Below are positions 32,801 to 40,065 of a stretch of 45,896 nucleotides of DNA, one piece after another. A program made the position numbers and the translations under genes. The stretch comes from a virus. How positions within the stretch are numbered: the first letter of the stretch is position 1; each line of letters opens with the position of its first letter. The notes below the pieces were generated by a model. The model searched no databases and was not told the origin of the DNA. It worked only from the letters and a program-made list of their open reading frames with translations. Location: the IMG/VR virus record IMGVR_UViG_3300033149_004327, positions 1 to 45,896 of that record; one strand, 5' to 3'.

Positions 32801-33146
32801 GACGAAGCAAATCGTGGGCGGCGTCGTTTACGAACCGGATTCCGTTGATACCCAGGGCGACTACACCACGGCCGAAGAAATCGAAGAGGCCATGTATCGA
32901 TTCATGGAAAAATACGCCAAGAACAAGGCCCGGATAAAGGTTCAACACGAAGGCCGGGCTTATGATTTCCCGATCCTTGAGTGCTTTCAGCCCGAGCACG
33001 ACATCCGGCGCGGCGGCAAGGTCGTGAAGGCCGGTTCGTGGTGGCTAATGCTGAAGGTCACGGACCCGGCCATCTGGGAAATGGTCGAGGAGGGTCGCCT
33101 TAACGCCTTTAGCATGGGCGGACGCGCCAGAGGGGCATATACTTGA
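29859..33146 (+). CDS. prohead protease fused to ATP-dependent DNA ligase (multidomain)
   Basis: 1095 residues behind AGGAGG. (a) Pol-beta-type nucleotidyltransferase motif GS...DVD (Gly105-Ser106, Asp116, Asp118). (b) Metallo-beta-lactamase-like region about 190-380, with LLGTGA (near 195-200) and FTHIGK but no HxHxDH, so probably inactive. (c) ATP-dependent ligase: KFDGFR (Lys443), DGEL (Glu492), FDCLWYDG, EGAMCK and WAKFK, then an OB-like part to about 700. (d) Zinc ribbon C714/C716/C719 and C729/C734/C737. (e) HIDMRL (818-823), the HxDxRL signature of LigD 3'-phosphoesterases. (f) XkdF-like protease about 975-1095: VVYEPDSVDTQGD, His1030, FSMGG with Ser1085. It lies between MuF and major capsid, the normal place of a maturation protease. 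It may be cut to release repair enzymes inside the head. Confidence 0.88.
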   Translation: MRIEDVTAEALRKVPDSELYAMRLRFIQLWQKNFAGSKRQQVGGLERADMLKRYRSLVDELKRRGLRYSTKYSIDRALFRKSMLGIDIRDFDEMVVVPDYVSIAGSFVKSPKDANDVDIVLRESADNRDEGLELKLGRIVQTKTGKDPHFVYALRGPHSNYIPVYDLVLRPKDRLARVRIQEGVSKQDERLTLRLLGTGAVESKRKGEALLVQYGGLNVLIDANEDLAVSRLPRFDAILVCDEKKHYVEIARDIATAQGLPEPSAGSFKQGGLEIEPFPVKYTGHRIYGYEIRAGGVRAVYAPEFAEPPINRLRGADIAILEGSAWSRPIAFAGGAGGHAPILDTWERARDAGVKRIVFTHIGKPVEAHLDDARELGIEIGRDGQVFRPIVKARTIRLVPGHPFTPLKSRGGYGKYEFGDIEDLWTTWAQGYIPDPGIAVETKFDGFRVQIHKRGSDVRAYSEDAKRDISDVIKDATEEIAAMDGTFILDGELTVWVEGKKIERKDMPSYIMAKRPPEFTPKIAVFDCLWYDGRDLHNLPWTERQKYLDRLFAGVDEKLLERVKPTIARTEREFKGAVRKHSAEPHSEGAMCKVLNSPYPLDGETAEWAKFKNLKELRVRVVDRTAKEGGGWVYECEIAGGVPIGRTYATRIEAKKGDVLEVAVAEVKYDEDGDRFTWDNPIVRSKKPAGTALTTAEQAKAIAARRRTKAAYRCECTQCGYTLESDAHCRDVECPKCGGEMRRLERPGPGYVEKEEVGNITFKEGDSGTGVAQLHIMGLSDGAALVLKDGEAGILVARTDIGKLERKLLDVIGDYGAHIDMRLRRDKENTWQGNEVFIGKISGLSKLKALNERKKVLRAPWKQGRAGEPETEVIRGPLGWMEAGGRRIEIFEPGSPGASANKWGAMIRIDKFRWKLYCAEEHAKKFRFEGGRVFDGNYLFSFVPTDGERVWMIKRLADDDHEKPVKKEEPVFKFRIYKKVKTKQIVGGVVYEPDSVDTQGDYTTAEEIEEAMYRFMEKYAKNKARIKVQHEGRAYDFPILECFQPEHDIRRGGKVVKAGSWWLMLKVTDPAIWEMVEEGRLNAFSMGGRARGAYT

Positions 33147-33172
33147 CAAACGTATTATCCGTGTGCTATAAT
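33143..33172 (+). promoter_or_regulatory. sigma70-type promoter of the scaffold/capsid unit
   Basis: TTGACA (33143-33148), 18-base spacer, TATAAT (33167-33172), with TGC in front of the -10. The TGA stop of the protease/ligase gene lies within the -35 box. It would boost transcription of scaffold and major capsid protein over the upstream head genes. Confidence 0.85.
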
Positions 33173-33396
33173 GACCTTATCGGGCTCCGGTTCCAACCGG
33201 TTTACGGGGGGCCGGACCCGGGCGAACACGAGGCCGTGCGCGGGCTCGTGGGCGGGGGCGGATGGTCCGGAAGCGGCCATGCCGGCGCCCGGCGCCGAGG
33301 CCGGAGCGCAACGGGGAAAACAATCGTGGACATTTTCCAGCCCCGGCTGTACGCTAGCGGAAGAGCTGGCGGGGTCCGGGGCAACGGAGGGCCGCA
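33173..33396 (+). other. long GC-rich leader before scaffold gene
   Basis: About 220 bases between the promoter and the ATG at 33397 have no convincing gene; frames here give only low-complexity Gly/Arg/Pro peptides. CCGGTT-CC-AACCGG (33187-33200) is an inverted repeat whose second arm extends to AACCGGTT (33195-33202), the early operator core. GGAAAA and TTTTCC flanked by GGGG/CCCC form a hairpin near 33314-33345. It may be a structured leader or an intrinsic regulatory RNA. Confidence 0.45.
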
Positions 33397-34233
33397 ATGC
33401 CAAAGAAATTAGAGGACATAGACATCGACGAGGTTAGCCTAGTCGATGCCGGAGCGGTCCGTAAAACCTTTTACATCAAGAAGAGGAGGGCAATCATGGA
33501 CTTGGTGCAGATACTGAAGGATCTGCTGGGTCCGGAAACCGAGCTGAGTGAAGAGGAGATCGAGAAGGCGAAGGGGCTCACCGAGCAGGCCGCGAAGGCA
33601 ATCTCCGGAGCGCTGGCGATCCTGAACAAGTACAAGGACGACATGCCCGATGATGTCCTGAAAGCCATCAAGACTCTGGCGAAGTACTCAAGCTACGGGT
33701 ATCCGGCGAAGAAGAGCGCCGAGGTCGACTTCCTGGCCGAGCTGACCGACGTGGAGAAGGCCCGTACGAAGCTGGATGGGGCGACCACCGAGGAGCTAAA
33801 GAAGGCCACCGAAATCCTTAAGGGGTTCATCGAGGAGCGCGAGGAGAGCCTGAGGAAGAGCACATCGATCGATCTCGATAAGCTCTCACCCGAGCTGAGG
33901 GCGCGGCTCGAACGACTGCAGCGCTGGGAGCAGGAGCAGGTGCGGAAACAGAAGGAGGCCGAGGAGCGCGAGCGCGAGGAGCTGAAAAAGCAGATCAAGG
34001 AACTCACAGACACCGTGAAGAAACTCGCCCGCGGCGAGCCCGTGAGCAAGCAACTTGACGATGATGGTGACGACGACGAGCCGGGCTCTGAAGACAAGCC
34101 GCTAACGAAAGCAAAGCTGGCAACCATGTCAACCGCCGATATTCGGAAGTTGGCTGACAAGGGGGTCATCGACCTCTGGCCGTCGCTTACGTTTGAGCGG
34201 CTCGTCGACACCGGAAAAGGCAAGGAGAATTGA
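33397..34233 (+). CDS. capsid scaffold-like protein with XkdF-type N-terminal tail
   Basis: 278 residues from ATG 33397. The first 28 residues (LEDIDIDEVSLVDAGA then RKTFYIKK) match the segment that usually ends an XkdF-type protease, so part of the protease module is split into this gene. The rest is helical and very charged: a coiled coil near 160-215 (EQEQVRKQKEAEEREREE) and an acidic patch DDDGDDDE, typical of scaffolds. It precedes the major capsid gene directly. An internal ATG at 33495 is a possible second start. Confidence 0.7.
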   Translation: MPKKLEDIDIDEVSLVDAGAVRKTFYIKKRRAIMDLVQILKDLLGPETELSEEEIEKAKGLTEQAAKAISGALAILNKYKDDMPDDVLKAIKTLAKYSSYGYPAKKSAEVDFLAELTDVEKARTKLDGATTEELKKATEILKGFIEEREESLRKSTSIDLDKLSPELRARLERLQRWEQEQVRKQKEAEEREREELKKQIKELTDTVKKLARGEPVSKQLDDDGDDDEPGSEDKPLTKAKLATMSTADIRKLADKGVIDLWPSLTFERLVDTGKGKEN

Positions 34234-34235
34234 CG

Positions 34236-35378
34236 ATGCTGGGAAGCAAAGACATCTTAAAACGAAAATTCGGAATCAAAAAAGCCTACAACCTGATTTC
34301 GATGCCGGAGATCCAGCTCCAACCAAAGGAAGCTGAGCAGTTCATTGAGTACATGTGGGACGAAAGCGTGATGAAGAACTACGCCCGCAAGATCGTCATG
34401 GACCGGCCGCAGGAGGAGATCCGGGGCATTGGATTCGGAGAGGGCCGATTTCTCGTGCCGGCCAACCAATTCGATGAGTCAAGGTACAAGAAACAATGGG
34501 CCCAGAACAAAATCACCCTATCGACCGTCGAGCTTCTGGGGGCGTTCCCGATTTATGACAAGGATGTCGAAGATCTGAGGCACATCGAGAACGAGGCGTC
34601 CTTCAAGAACAAGCTGATGAGTATCGTTGCCAAGAAGATGGCGAACGAGCTCGAAGAGATCGGCTATATGGGCGACACGCACAGCCTGAACGGTTTTTCT
34701 CCCGATGATGCTCGGAGCACGGTCGACGGCTGGCGGTACATCATCAACCACAGTGCCCAGGGCCAGGCGTACTACAACTCGGTCACAGGATCCGCACACA
34801 TCAAGGAAGCCTGTGTCTGCCAGAGCGGCGCGAGCTGTCCTAGCGGAAAGGATGACCCGGATGCGCACTTCAACCTTCCCGGGCTCATCGCCGAGCAGGA
34901 TCCGAATCCGCCCTACAACTGGGAGTTCAAATACCACAAGATGCTGAAGAACATGCCGTCCAAATACAAGACCGCCAACGGTCTGGCCAACATGGTGTTC
35001 CTCAACTCAGACCTCGTGACGCAGGACTATCTGGGTGCGCTGAGCTCCCGGGCCACGGCACTCGGAGATGCCATTTTCACCGGGAAGGTTCCACCCTCCT
35101 ACGGCAAGGTTCCCATTATCGACGTTCCGCTCATGCCGACCAACCTCGGCCAGGACGCTGACGGCACCTATGGGCTCATCGGAGGCGGAGACTACACGGA
35201 CTGCTTGCTGACCGTGAAAAACAATCTCATCATCGGGCTTCAAAGAGATATCCGGATCGAGCCGTGGCGCTATCCGCCCGACCGCGCCTGGTACTTTTTC
35301 TACAGCATCCGGGTCGCGTACGCCATCGAAAACGTCGATGCGATCGTCTTCCTGAGATGTCTGGAGCATGAGTGCTGA
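34236..35378 (+). CDS. major capsid protein (HK97-like fold)
   Basis: 380 residues from ATG 34236, seven bases after AAGGAGAA; a TTG at 34230 is less likely. N-terminal arm, then a long helix (FKNKLMSIVAKKMANELEEIGYMGD) forming the spine-helix region near 125-150, and a C-terminal beta part (LIIGLQRDIRIEPWRYPP, YSIRVAYAIENVDAIVFL). An insertion with four Cys (ACVCQSGASC) may be surface-exposed. Its place after the scaffold gene and own promoter agree. Confidence 0.88.
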   Translation: MLGSKDILKRKFGIKKAYNLISMPEIQLQPKEAEQFIEYMWDESVMKNYARKIVMDRPQEEIRGIGFGEGRFLVPANQFDESRYKKQWAQNKITLSTVELLGAFPIYDKDVEDLRHIENEASFKNKLMSIVAKKMANELEEIGYMGDTHSLNGFSPDDARSTVDGWRYIINHSAQGQAYYNSVTGSAHIKEACVCQSGASCPSGKDDPDAHFNLPGLIAEQDPNPPYNWEFKYHKMLKNMPSKYKTANGLANMVFLNSDLVTQDYLGALSSRATALGDAIFTGKVPPSYGKVPIIDVPLMPTNLGQDADGTYGLIGGGDYTDCLLTVKNNLIIGLQRDIRIEPWRYPPDRAWYFFYSIRVAYAIENVDAIVFLRCLEHEC

Positions 35379-35700
35379 GATGCTGGCAAGGGCGATTAAC
35401 TACGGGCGGTCCAGGGCGTTTCCGACCTGTCTGGGCAATATCTTTCTTCCCCACAATACCCCGATCGATATTCCGGACGCGCGGGCGGCCAGGGAGCTTC
35501 AAGCGCACCCGTTGGTCCACGTCATGGTAGTCGAGGGGGAGCTGGATTCTGAGAAGGAAATCGACTATAGCGGCTACCCTATATGGGAGCTTCGATCCAT
35601 CGCTGCGAGGCGCGGGATCGCCCGTTCGTTCTTCCTGACGAAGGAGGAGCTGATCAAAAAATTGGAGGAAAGCCATGGAATATCCTCACGCAAACATTGA
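35368..35700 (+). CDS. small head protein with SAP/HeH-like domain
   Basis: 110 residues, overlapping the capsid gene by 11 bases. The C-terminal 40 residues (YPIWELRSIAARRGI, LTKEELIKKLEE) match a SAP/HeH helix-extended loop-helix. The N-terminal half has HNTPIDIPDARAARELQAHP. Such proteins after the capsid gene are often minor head components; the DNA-binding role of the domain is inferred. Confidence 0.6.
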   Translation: MSAEMLARAINYGRSRAFPTCLGNIFLPHNTPIDIPDARAARELQAHPLVHVMVVEGELDSEKEIDYSGYPIWELRSIAARRGIARSFFLTKEELIKKLEESHGISSRKH

Positions 35701-36442
35701 CACTCACAGTCCCGAGCTCTTCATCAGGGACATCGAGTTCTTGAACTGGCACATCAACCACGATAAGTGGGGCTGGTTCAAGTACTTTACGCTCCCTTAC
35801 GCTCACCGGCTCGAGCTCGATTTCTGCTGCTTCGACTCCGACTGCTGGACCACAACCACGACAGAGCAGGGCAGCGGGTCGGCCACCGAGACCTGCATCG
35901 ACGCTGTGAACGGAGTACTCCGGATCACAAATGCAGGGGCTGACAATGACCTCGACGAGCTCGTCTACGGCTGCGAATGCTTCCAGCTCGTGGACAATTT
36001 CGAGCTCTACGCCGAGGTTCGGCTTCGGGTGGATGATCCGGACAATGCCGACTGGTGGTTCGGACTCATCACGGGTAACACGTTCTTCACCGCCCCGAAT
36101 GACTACGTTGTCTTTTTCGGCGATGTCGCAACGGGCGGGGACGACGTGTACTTCGCCAACGCTTTCAACGGGGCCGGAAACCAGGTCGACACCGGGATCG
36201 ATCTCCCCGACAACACCTGGTATCGGTTCGGCTTCCATTGGGACGGTAACGGCACGATCCGTTGGTTCGTCTTCACCGATGCCCAGGAGGGCGGCTACTG
36301 CGTCGCCACCGGGTCGGTAACGACCCATATCGTGCAGGACGAAGAGCTCAACGTCGGGTTCGGAATCAGGAACGCGGAGGCCGATGCCCACAACCTGGAC
36401 ATCGACTACCTCTACGTTGTGCAGAAGCGGGTGACCGATTAG
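35675..36442 (+). CDS. lectin-like (concanavalin fold) capsid decoration protein
   Basis: 255 residues behind TTGGAGG. Central region: GVLRITNAGADND, FELYAEVRLRVDD, DWWFGLITGN, TWYRFGFHWDGNGTIRWFV, NVGFGIRNAEADAHNLDIDYL, a clear LamG/concanavalin jelly-roll order. It directly follows the capsid cluster and precedes a terminator, so it is probably made in quantity as a decoration protein. It contains several Cys (CCF, CECF, YCV). Carbohydrate binding is inference. Confidence 0.65.
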   Translation: MEYPHANIDTHSPELFIRDIEFLNWHINHDKWGWFKYFTLPYAHRLELDFCCFDSDCWTTTTTEQGSGSATETCIDAVNGVLRITNAGADNDLDELVYGCECFQLVDNFELYAEVRLRVDDPDNADWWFGLITGNTFFTAPNDYVVFFGDVATGGDDVYFANAFNGAGNQVDTGIDLPDNTWYRFGFHWDGNGTIRWFVFTDAQEGGYCVATGSVTTHIVQDEELNVGFGIRNAEADAHNLDIDYLYVVQKRVTD

Positions 36443-36468
36443 GCAACTGAGTTCTCAGTTTAATATCC

Positions 36469-36528
36469 GGGGAGGCTGTCAGTACAGACTATTCAACCCC
36501 AACGATAGCCTCCCCTCTTCTTTCTTTC
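36469..36528 (+). terminator. terminator-like hairpin after capsid unit
   Basis: GGGGAGGCTGTC (36469-36480) pairs with GATAGCCTCCCC (36504-36515) over 12 bp with one G-T pair, enclosing a 23-base loop. The T-rich tail TCTTCTTTCTTTC (36516-36528) follows. The loop is long for an intrinsic terminator, but stem strength and tail fit one at the end of the capsid unit. Confidence 0.6.
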
Positions 36529-36538
36529 AGGAGTGTCC

Positions 36539-37177
36539 ATGGGAAATTACATTAGCCCGAGCAACGTAACGAGCTGGCCCAGCGGCTGCGACGCATCCTG
36601 CCAGGTCGAGCGGATCGATTTCGCCGAGACGCTCGTGGATAAGATCCTCGGACGCCCTTTCTACGTCAAAAATTTCGATATCGAGATCAACGGCAACGGA
36701 AAGAACCGGATTGCACTTCCTCTTGAAGCAGACATCATCAGTATCGATCATGTCTACATCTGCAACGTCGAGCTTACCGAGACCTGGTATAGCTTTGATG
36801 AAAACTCCGTCTATCTGAATCTCTGCGGCAGCGGTGTTTTTCAGAGCGGGGCCGGGATATTGGTTCGGCTGGCCGGTGGGGCCGGGAACGTCGAGGGGAT
36901 CTTTCCGGAGGGGCACAATAACTGCCGCTTCGTCGGGACTTACGGCGAGACGCCGCCGCAACCGATAAAGGATGCGATAGTCTGGCTCGTTGACGCTATC
37001 AACGAGGGGGCATTCGGAGCCGGCGGCTCGTACAAGAGCGAAAAGATCGGAAGGTATGCTTATACGAAGGGGCTGACGGGCTACTGGAAAGATGGTGTCC
37101 TGACGGGGATCGATAAGGTTGACGCTGTACTGCGGCACTACATCAAACAGAAAAAGCCTATAATCATGACTCCATAA
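36539..37177 (+). CDS. head-tail connector protein
   Basis: 212 residues from ATG 36539, five bases after AGGAG; a GTG at 36533 would also be possible. N-terminal helical part, a central beta domain (DIISIDHVYICN, LVRLAGGAG), then a helical bundle with PPQPIKDAIVWLVDAI, the layout of the HK97 gp6/SPP1 gp15 connector family. It joins portal and tail. It is separated from the other joining proteins by the cargo block 37192-44006. Confidence 0.7.
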   Translation: MGNYISPSNVTSWPSGCDASCQVERIDFAETLVDKILGRPFYVKNFDIEINGNGKNRIALPLEADIISIDHVYICNVELTETWYSFDENSVYLNLCGSGVFQSGAGILVRLAGGAGNVEGIFPEGHNNCRFVGTYGETPPQPIKDAIVWLVDAINEGAFGAGGSYKSEKIGRYAYTKGLTGYWKDGVLTGIDKVDAVLRHYIKQKKPIIMTP

Positions 37178-37191
37178 GGGGAAGGCGACCA

Positions 37192-37908
37192 ATGAAAGTG
37201 CCGAAGAACAGATTGTTTGAAGCAGAGCAACTGACGAACCGAAGATTGCACGAGGTCCTACCGGATGGAGCCTGGAAGGGCCGGCCGTGCATTGTCGTCG
37301 GAGGAGGTCCGAGTCTTCGTGATTTCGATTTCAGCCTGCTTCGGGGGTGGCGGACGATAGGGATAAACCGAGCATTTGAGCGCTTTGAACCGACAATTAT
37401 CTTCTCGATGGATACGCGGTTTCTCAACTGGCTACTCGACGGAAAGTACGATAGACTTCCGGACGGTCACAGGGCCCTGGACAAATTCCGTCGAGCCCGG
37501 TCTTATAAAGTCTGGCTTGCAACCTATTCGCTCCGGCTACCGAACGGCTTTTTTATCGTACCCGTTTACAAGAGCTATCAGTACGGTCTGCGCGCGATCA
37601 GCCCATCTCTCCAGGAGGGGCTTGGGCACGGCAATAACTCCGGCTATGCAGCGATCAACCTTGCGCTCTGCCTCGGGGCCGATCCGATCTATCTCCTCGG
37701 CTTTGACTGCAAGCACAGCGACGGCCGGAGCCATTGGCATGCCGGACACCCGGTTGCCCAGCGCGAACAGACCGTCAAGAAGTTCATCAAGTATTTTCAG
37801 CGTGCCGCAATGCTTACACGCCACCTCCCGAACCGCATTATCAACCTCGGGCCCGATAGTGCGCTCCGTTGCTGGCCGGAGAAAAATTGGAAGGAGGTGT
37901 TGCATTGA
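37192..37908 (+). CDS. DUF115/glycosyltransferase-42-like protein
   Basis: 238 residues. IVVGGGPSL near residue 35, TIGINRAF near 60, and NNSGYAAINLALCLGADPIYLLGFDC near 154-179 match the Rossmann-like DUF115/MptE and GT42 (sialyltransferase-like) group. It may modify a sugar or make a sugar donor. It opens a block of glycan-related genes inside the structural module. Substrate unknown. Confidence 0.65.
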   Translation: MKVPKNRLFEAEQLTNRRLHEVLPDGAWKGRPCIVVGGGPSLRDFDFSLLRGWRTIGINRAFERFEPTIIFSMDTRFLNWLLDGKYDRLPDGHRALDKFRRARSYKVWLATYSLRLPNGFFIVPVYKSYQYGLRAISPSLQEGLGHGNNSGYAAINLALCLGADPIYLLGFDCKHSDGRSHWHAGHPVAQREQTVKKFIKYFQRAAMLTRHLPNRIINLGPDSALRCWPEKNWKEVLH

Positions 37909-38270
37909 AGTGCGGCGTTGTAAAGGATAAGGTCTGGGGTCGGACGACGCTTATCTTCCGGACGGCGAACGTCGAGGTCCACTATCTGGAAATCAAAGCC
38001 GGCGGCTATTGTTCGAAGCATCGGCACGTGAAGGGAAAGAGCAACCTCTTTCATATCATTTCGGGGCGCCTGGTGGTTCGGGTCTGGGATGCCACGGGTG
38101 AAAAACTCATCGACAGCACCGTACTCGATCCTGGGCAGATTACGGTCGTCGCGCCGTTGCTCTGGCACCAATTCGAGGCCGTGAAGCCGACCCGTTGCTA
38201 TGAGATTTACGAAACGAGAGTCGATCCCGGGGACATCGAACGCGTAAGCGAGGGAGGAATCCGGAGATGA
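37905..38270 (+). CDS. cupin-domain protein
   Basis: 121 residues, TTG start overlapping the previous stop and preceded by AAGGAGG. Cupin motif 1 is GGYCSKHRHVKGKSNLFHIISG and motif 2 is PGQITVVAPLLWHQFEA, with His residues for a metal. Its pattern is that of the sugar-isomerase type cupins (GDP-mannose pyrophosphorylase C-terminal). It probably takes part in nucleotide-sugar metabolism for the glycosyltransferases around it. Confidence 0.75.
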   Translation: MKCGVVKDKVWGRTTLIFRTANVEVHYLEIKAGGYCSKHRHVKGKSNLFHIISGRLVVRVWDATGEKLIDSTVLDPGQITVVAPLLWHQFEAVKPTRCYEIYETRVDPGDIERVSEGGIRR

Positions 38271-38309
38271 GACTACCACTTTATTTGACGCTTGAGGAGG
38301 TATTTAGAA

Positions 38310-38519
38310 TTGCTAAAATTTAAAACGCAGATCAAGATGATACGGATTGTTTCCACAAAATTTTTTCTTCTATACCGGATGTTTATAGGAAACAAACCGG
38401 GCGCTTTTCTTTTCGCCTTCCGGACGATATCCTTGGTCAAAGCGCTATGGGTTCTACCGATGAAGCGGTTCCCATTTCTGAAATTCTCAAAGATATCTAC
38501 CTATGTCATAACGGGGTAA
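38310..38519 (+). CDS. small Phe-rich basic protein in AT-rich pocket
   Basis: 69 residues from TTG 38310, behind GGAGG (38296-38300). The protein is rich in Phe, Lys and Leu (FFLLYRMFIGN, FLFAFRTISLVKALWVLP). Base composition differs from its GC-rich neighbours, and a short frame from ATG 38267 (18 residues) overlaps the previous stop. It may be a recent import or a non-coding remnant. Confidence 0.35.
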   Translation: MLKFKTQIKMIRIVSTKFFLLYRMFIGNKPGAFLFAFRTISLVKALWVLPMKRFPFLKFSKISTYVITG

Positions 38520-38525
38520 GAACAA

Positions 38526-39407
38526 ATGAGGGTGGCGATCTACTCCAGGACGCCGATGGCGGGGGCGCCTTGGGAGCTGTACAAGGCGCTCCGCCGCTAT
38601 ACCGACCTTGACGTTTCGCTCGTGAATGACTTTTTCCGGTATGCCGACGGGCGTGTTTTCCCTTATCATTTGCTTATGACCTCGCAGAACGGAACGGCCC
38701 GGGCGGCTATGGAACGTGCTGACATTTGGCATGTTAACAACTACCTGACGCCAGCGATCCGGCGGTTGCGGGGGTCGCAGCGCGTGCTGGCGCAATTCCA
38801 TAGCCTTCCGCGCCTTGGTAATTGGAACGCACTTATGCAATGGGCCGACCAAAGCTACACGATCGACCAACCCGGCCAATTGGCCGAGTACGGCATCCCG
38901 GGGCTCCCGAACATCGTCGACCCCGATGAGCTCGTACCGCAGCGCCGACCGACACGGGTCGCCATAGCATTCGCACCGACTAACCGCATGCCGCCGGGGC
39001 GGCCCGACTCCAAGGGCTACCACCAGGTGAAGGCGATTCTCCAGCGGGTTGCTGTCAAACGTGCGGCTGAGATCATCTGGATAGAAGGGCGGCCCTACGA
39101 AGAGAACCTCAAGATGAAAGCGCGGGCCCATATCCTGATTGATGATGTCGTTACGGGAAATTGGCACCGTACGGCCCTTGAGGGCGCAAGCCTCGCATGC
39201 GTCGTCGTATCGTCATCGCGCCGATCACCTTTCGTTTATGCGACGCTTTCCACCCTGGAGGAACGGCTCCTGTGGCTCATAGACAATCCGCCGATCCTGC
39301 GCGATTACCAAGAAAGGGCACGTCTCTGGATGCTACAGGAACGCCATCCGATTGAGCTGACGAAAAAATATGTTGCCGCTTACCGGAGGGTCCTCAATGC
39401 ACGTTAG
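38526..39407 (+). CDS. GT-B-type glycosyltransferase
   Basis: 293 residues. N-terminal MRVAIYSRTPMAGAPWELYKAL resembles the donor-side Rossmann start of GT4-like enzymes, followed by ADIWHVNN and a C-terminal domain with VAIAFAPTNR, EIIWIEG and the acceptor/donor segment TALEGASLACVVVSS. It would transfer a sugar to a virion or host acceptor. It ends 11 bases into the next start. Confidence 0.7.
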   Translation: MRVAIYSRTPMAGAPWELYKALRRYTDLDVSLVNDFFRYADGRVFPYHLLMTSQNGTARAAMERADIWHVNNYLTPAIRRLRGSQRVLAQFHSLPRLGNWNALMQWADQSYTIDQPGQLAEYGIPGLPNIVDPDELVPQRRPTRVAIAFAPTNRMPPGRPDSKGYHQVKAILQRVAVKRAAEIIWIEGRPYEENLKMKARAHILIDDVVTGNWHRTALEGASLACVVVSSSRRSPFVYATLSTLEERLLWLIDNPPILRDYQERARLWMLQERHPIELTKKYVAAYRRVLNAR

Positions 39408-40065
39408 TGTAGTGATCCCGACCTTCGCAAGGCCGAAGCTCTTGGTAAAGACCGTCGCATCACTCCGGGCTCAAACATACACCGACTTGAGCGTCCACGT
39501 CGTTGTCGACGGGAACCCGGATGTCCTGAACCAGGCACGCGGGCTTGGGGTTGATGTCCACTATAACCGCCAGCGGGTGGACTGGGTACAGGCGATGAAC
39601 GAAGCGCTAGGCCGAATCCGGGAAGGGGCCGTGATTTATGCAAGCGATGACTTGGAATTTGAACCGCGGGCGATCGAGATGACGGTTAAACGCCTCCGAG
39701 CCAAAGCGCCGGACGGGGACGCCGTGGTCGCCATAACCCAGGATGTCCGAGGATGTAGCTCTGCGTTCGGGATCCTCGGCCCGGCTTTCATCAAGCGCTT
39801 TCCGCGCCAGGCTGTTTTCTGCCCGGATTATGTACATTACGGGTCGGATTTTGAGCTTGGTAAGTTCGCCCGGTCGATCGGCCGATTTTACACGTGTCCG
39901 GCCGCGCGAGTCAAACACCATCGGCCGAAGGATGAAACCTACCGGACGGCGAAGCCCGTCGAAAGCAGAGACCGCATGTTCCTCAGAATGCGCCAGGAAC
40001 GCGGTTTACTGTGGGGGGCATCGTTCGATCTTCTGAGCGAGAGGGGCAAAAGATGGGCTGGCTGA
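39397..40065 (+). CDS. family 2 glycosyltransferase
   Basis: 222 residues from ATG 39397 behind GGAGGG (an upstream frame from 39370 is not needed). N-terminal HVSVVIPTFARPKLLVKTVASL is the GT-A start; YASDDLEF (near 85-92) is the DxD-like metal site; the C-terminal part has YGSDFELGKFARSIG. It has a single compact domain, shorter than many GT2 enzymes. Confidence 0.8.
   Translation: MHVSVVIPTFARPKLLVKTVASLRAQTYTDLSVHVVVDGNPDVLNQARGLGVDVHYNRQRVDWVQAMNEALGRIREGAVIYASDDLEFEPRAIEMTVKRLRAKAPDGDAVVAITQDVRGCSSAFGILGPAFIKRFPRQAVFCPDYVHYGSDFELGKFARSIGRFYTCPAARVKHHRPKDETYRTAKPVESRDRMFLRMRQERGLLWGASFDLLSERGKRWAG

Noticed and set aside
33143-33437. Short overlapping frames in the leader before the scaffold gene
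   Set aside because: Gly/Arg-rich low complexity, no ribosome binding site, and one starts inside the promoter.
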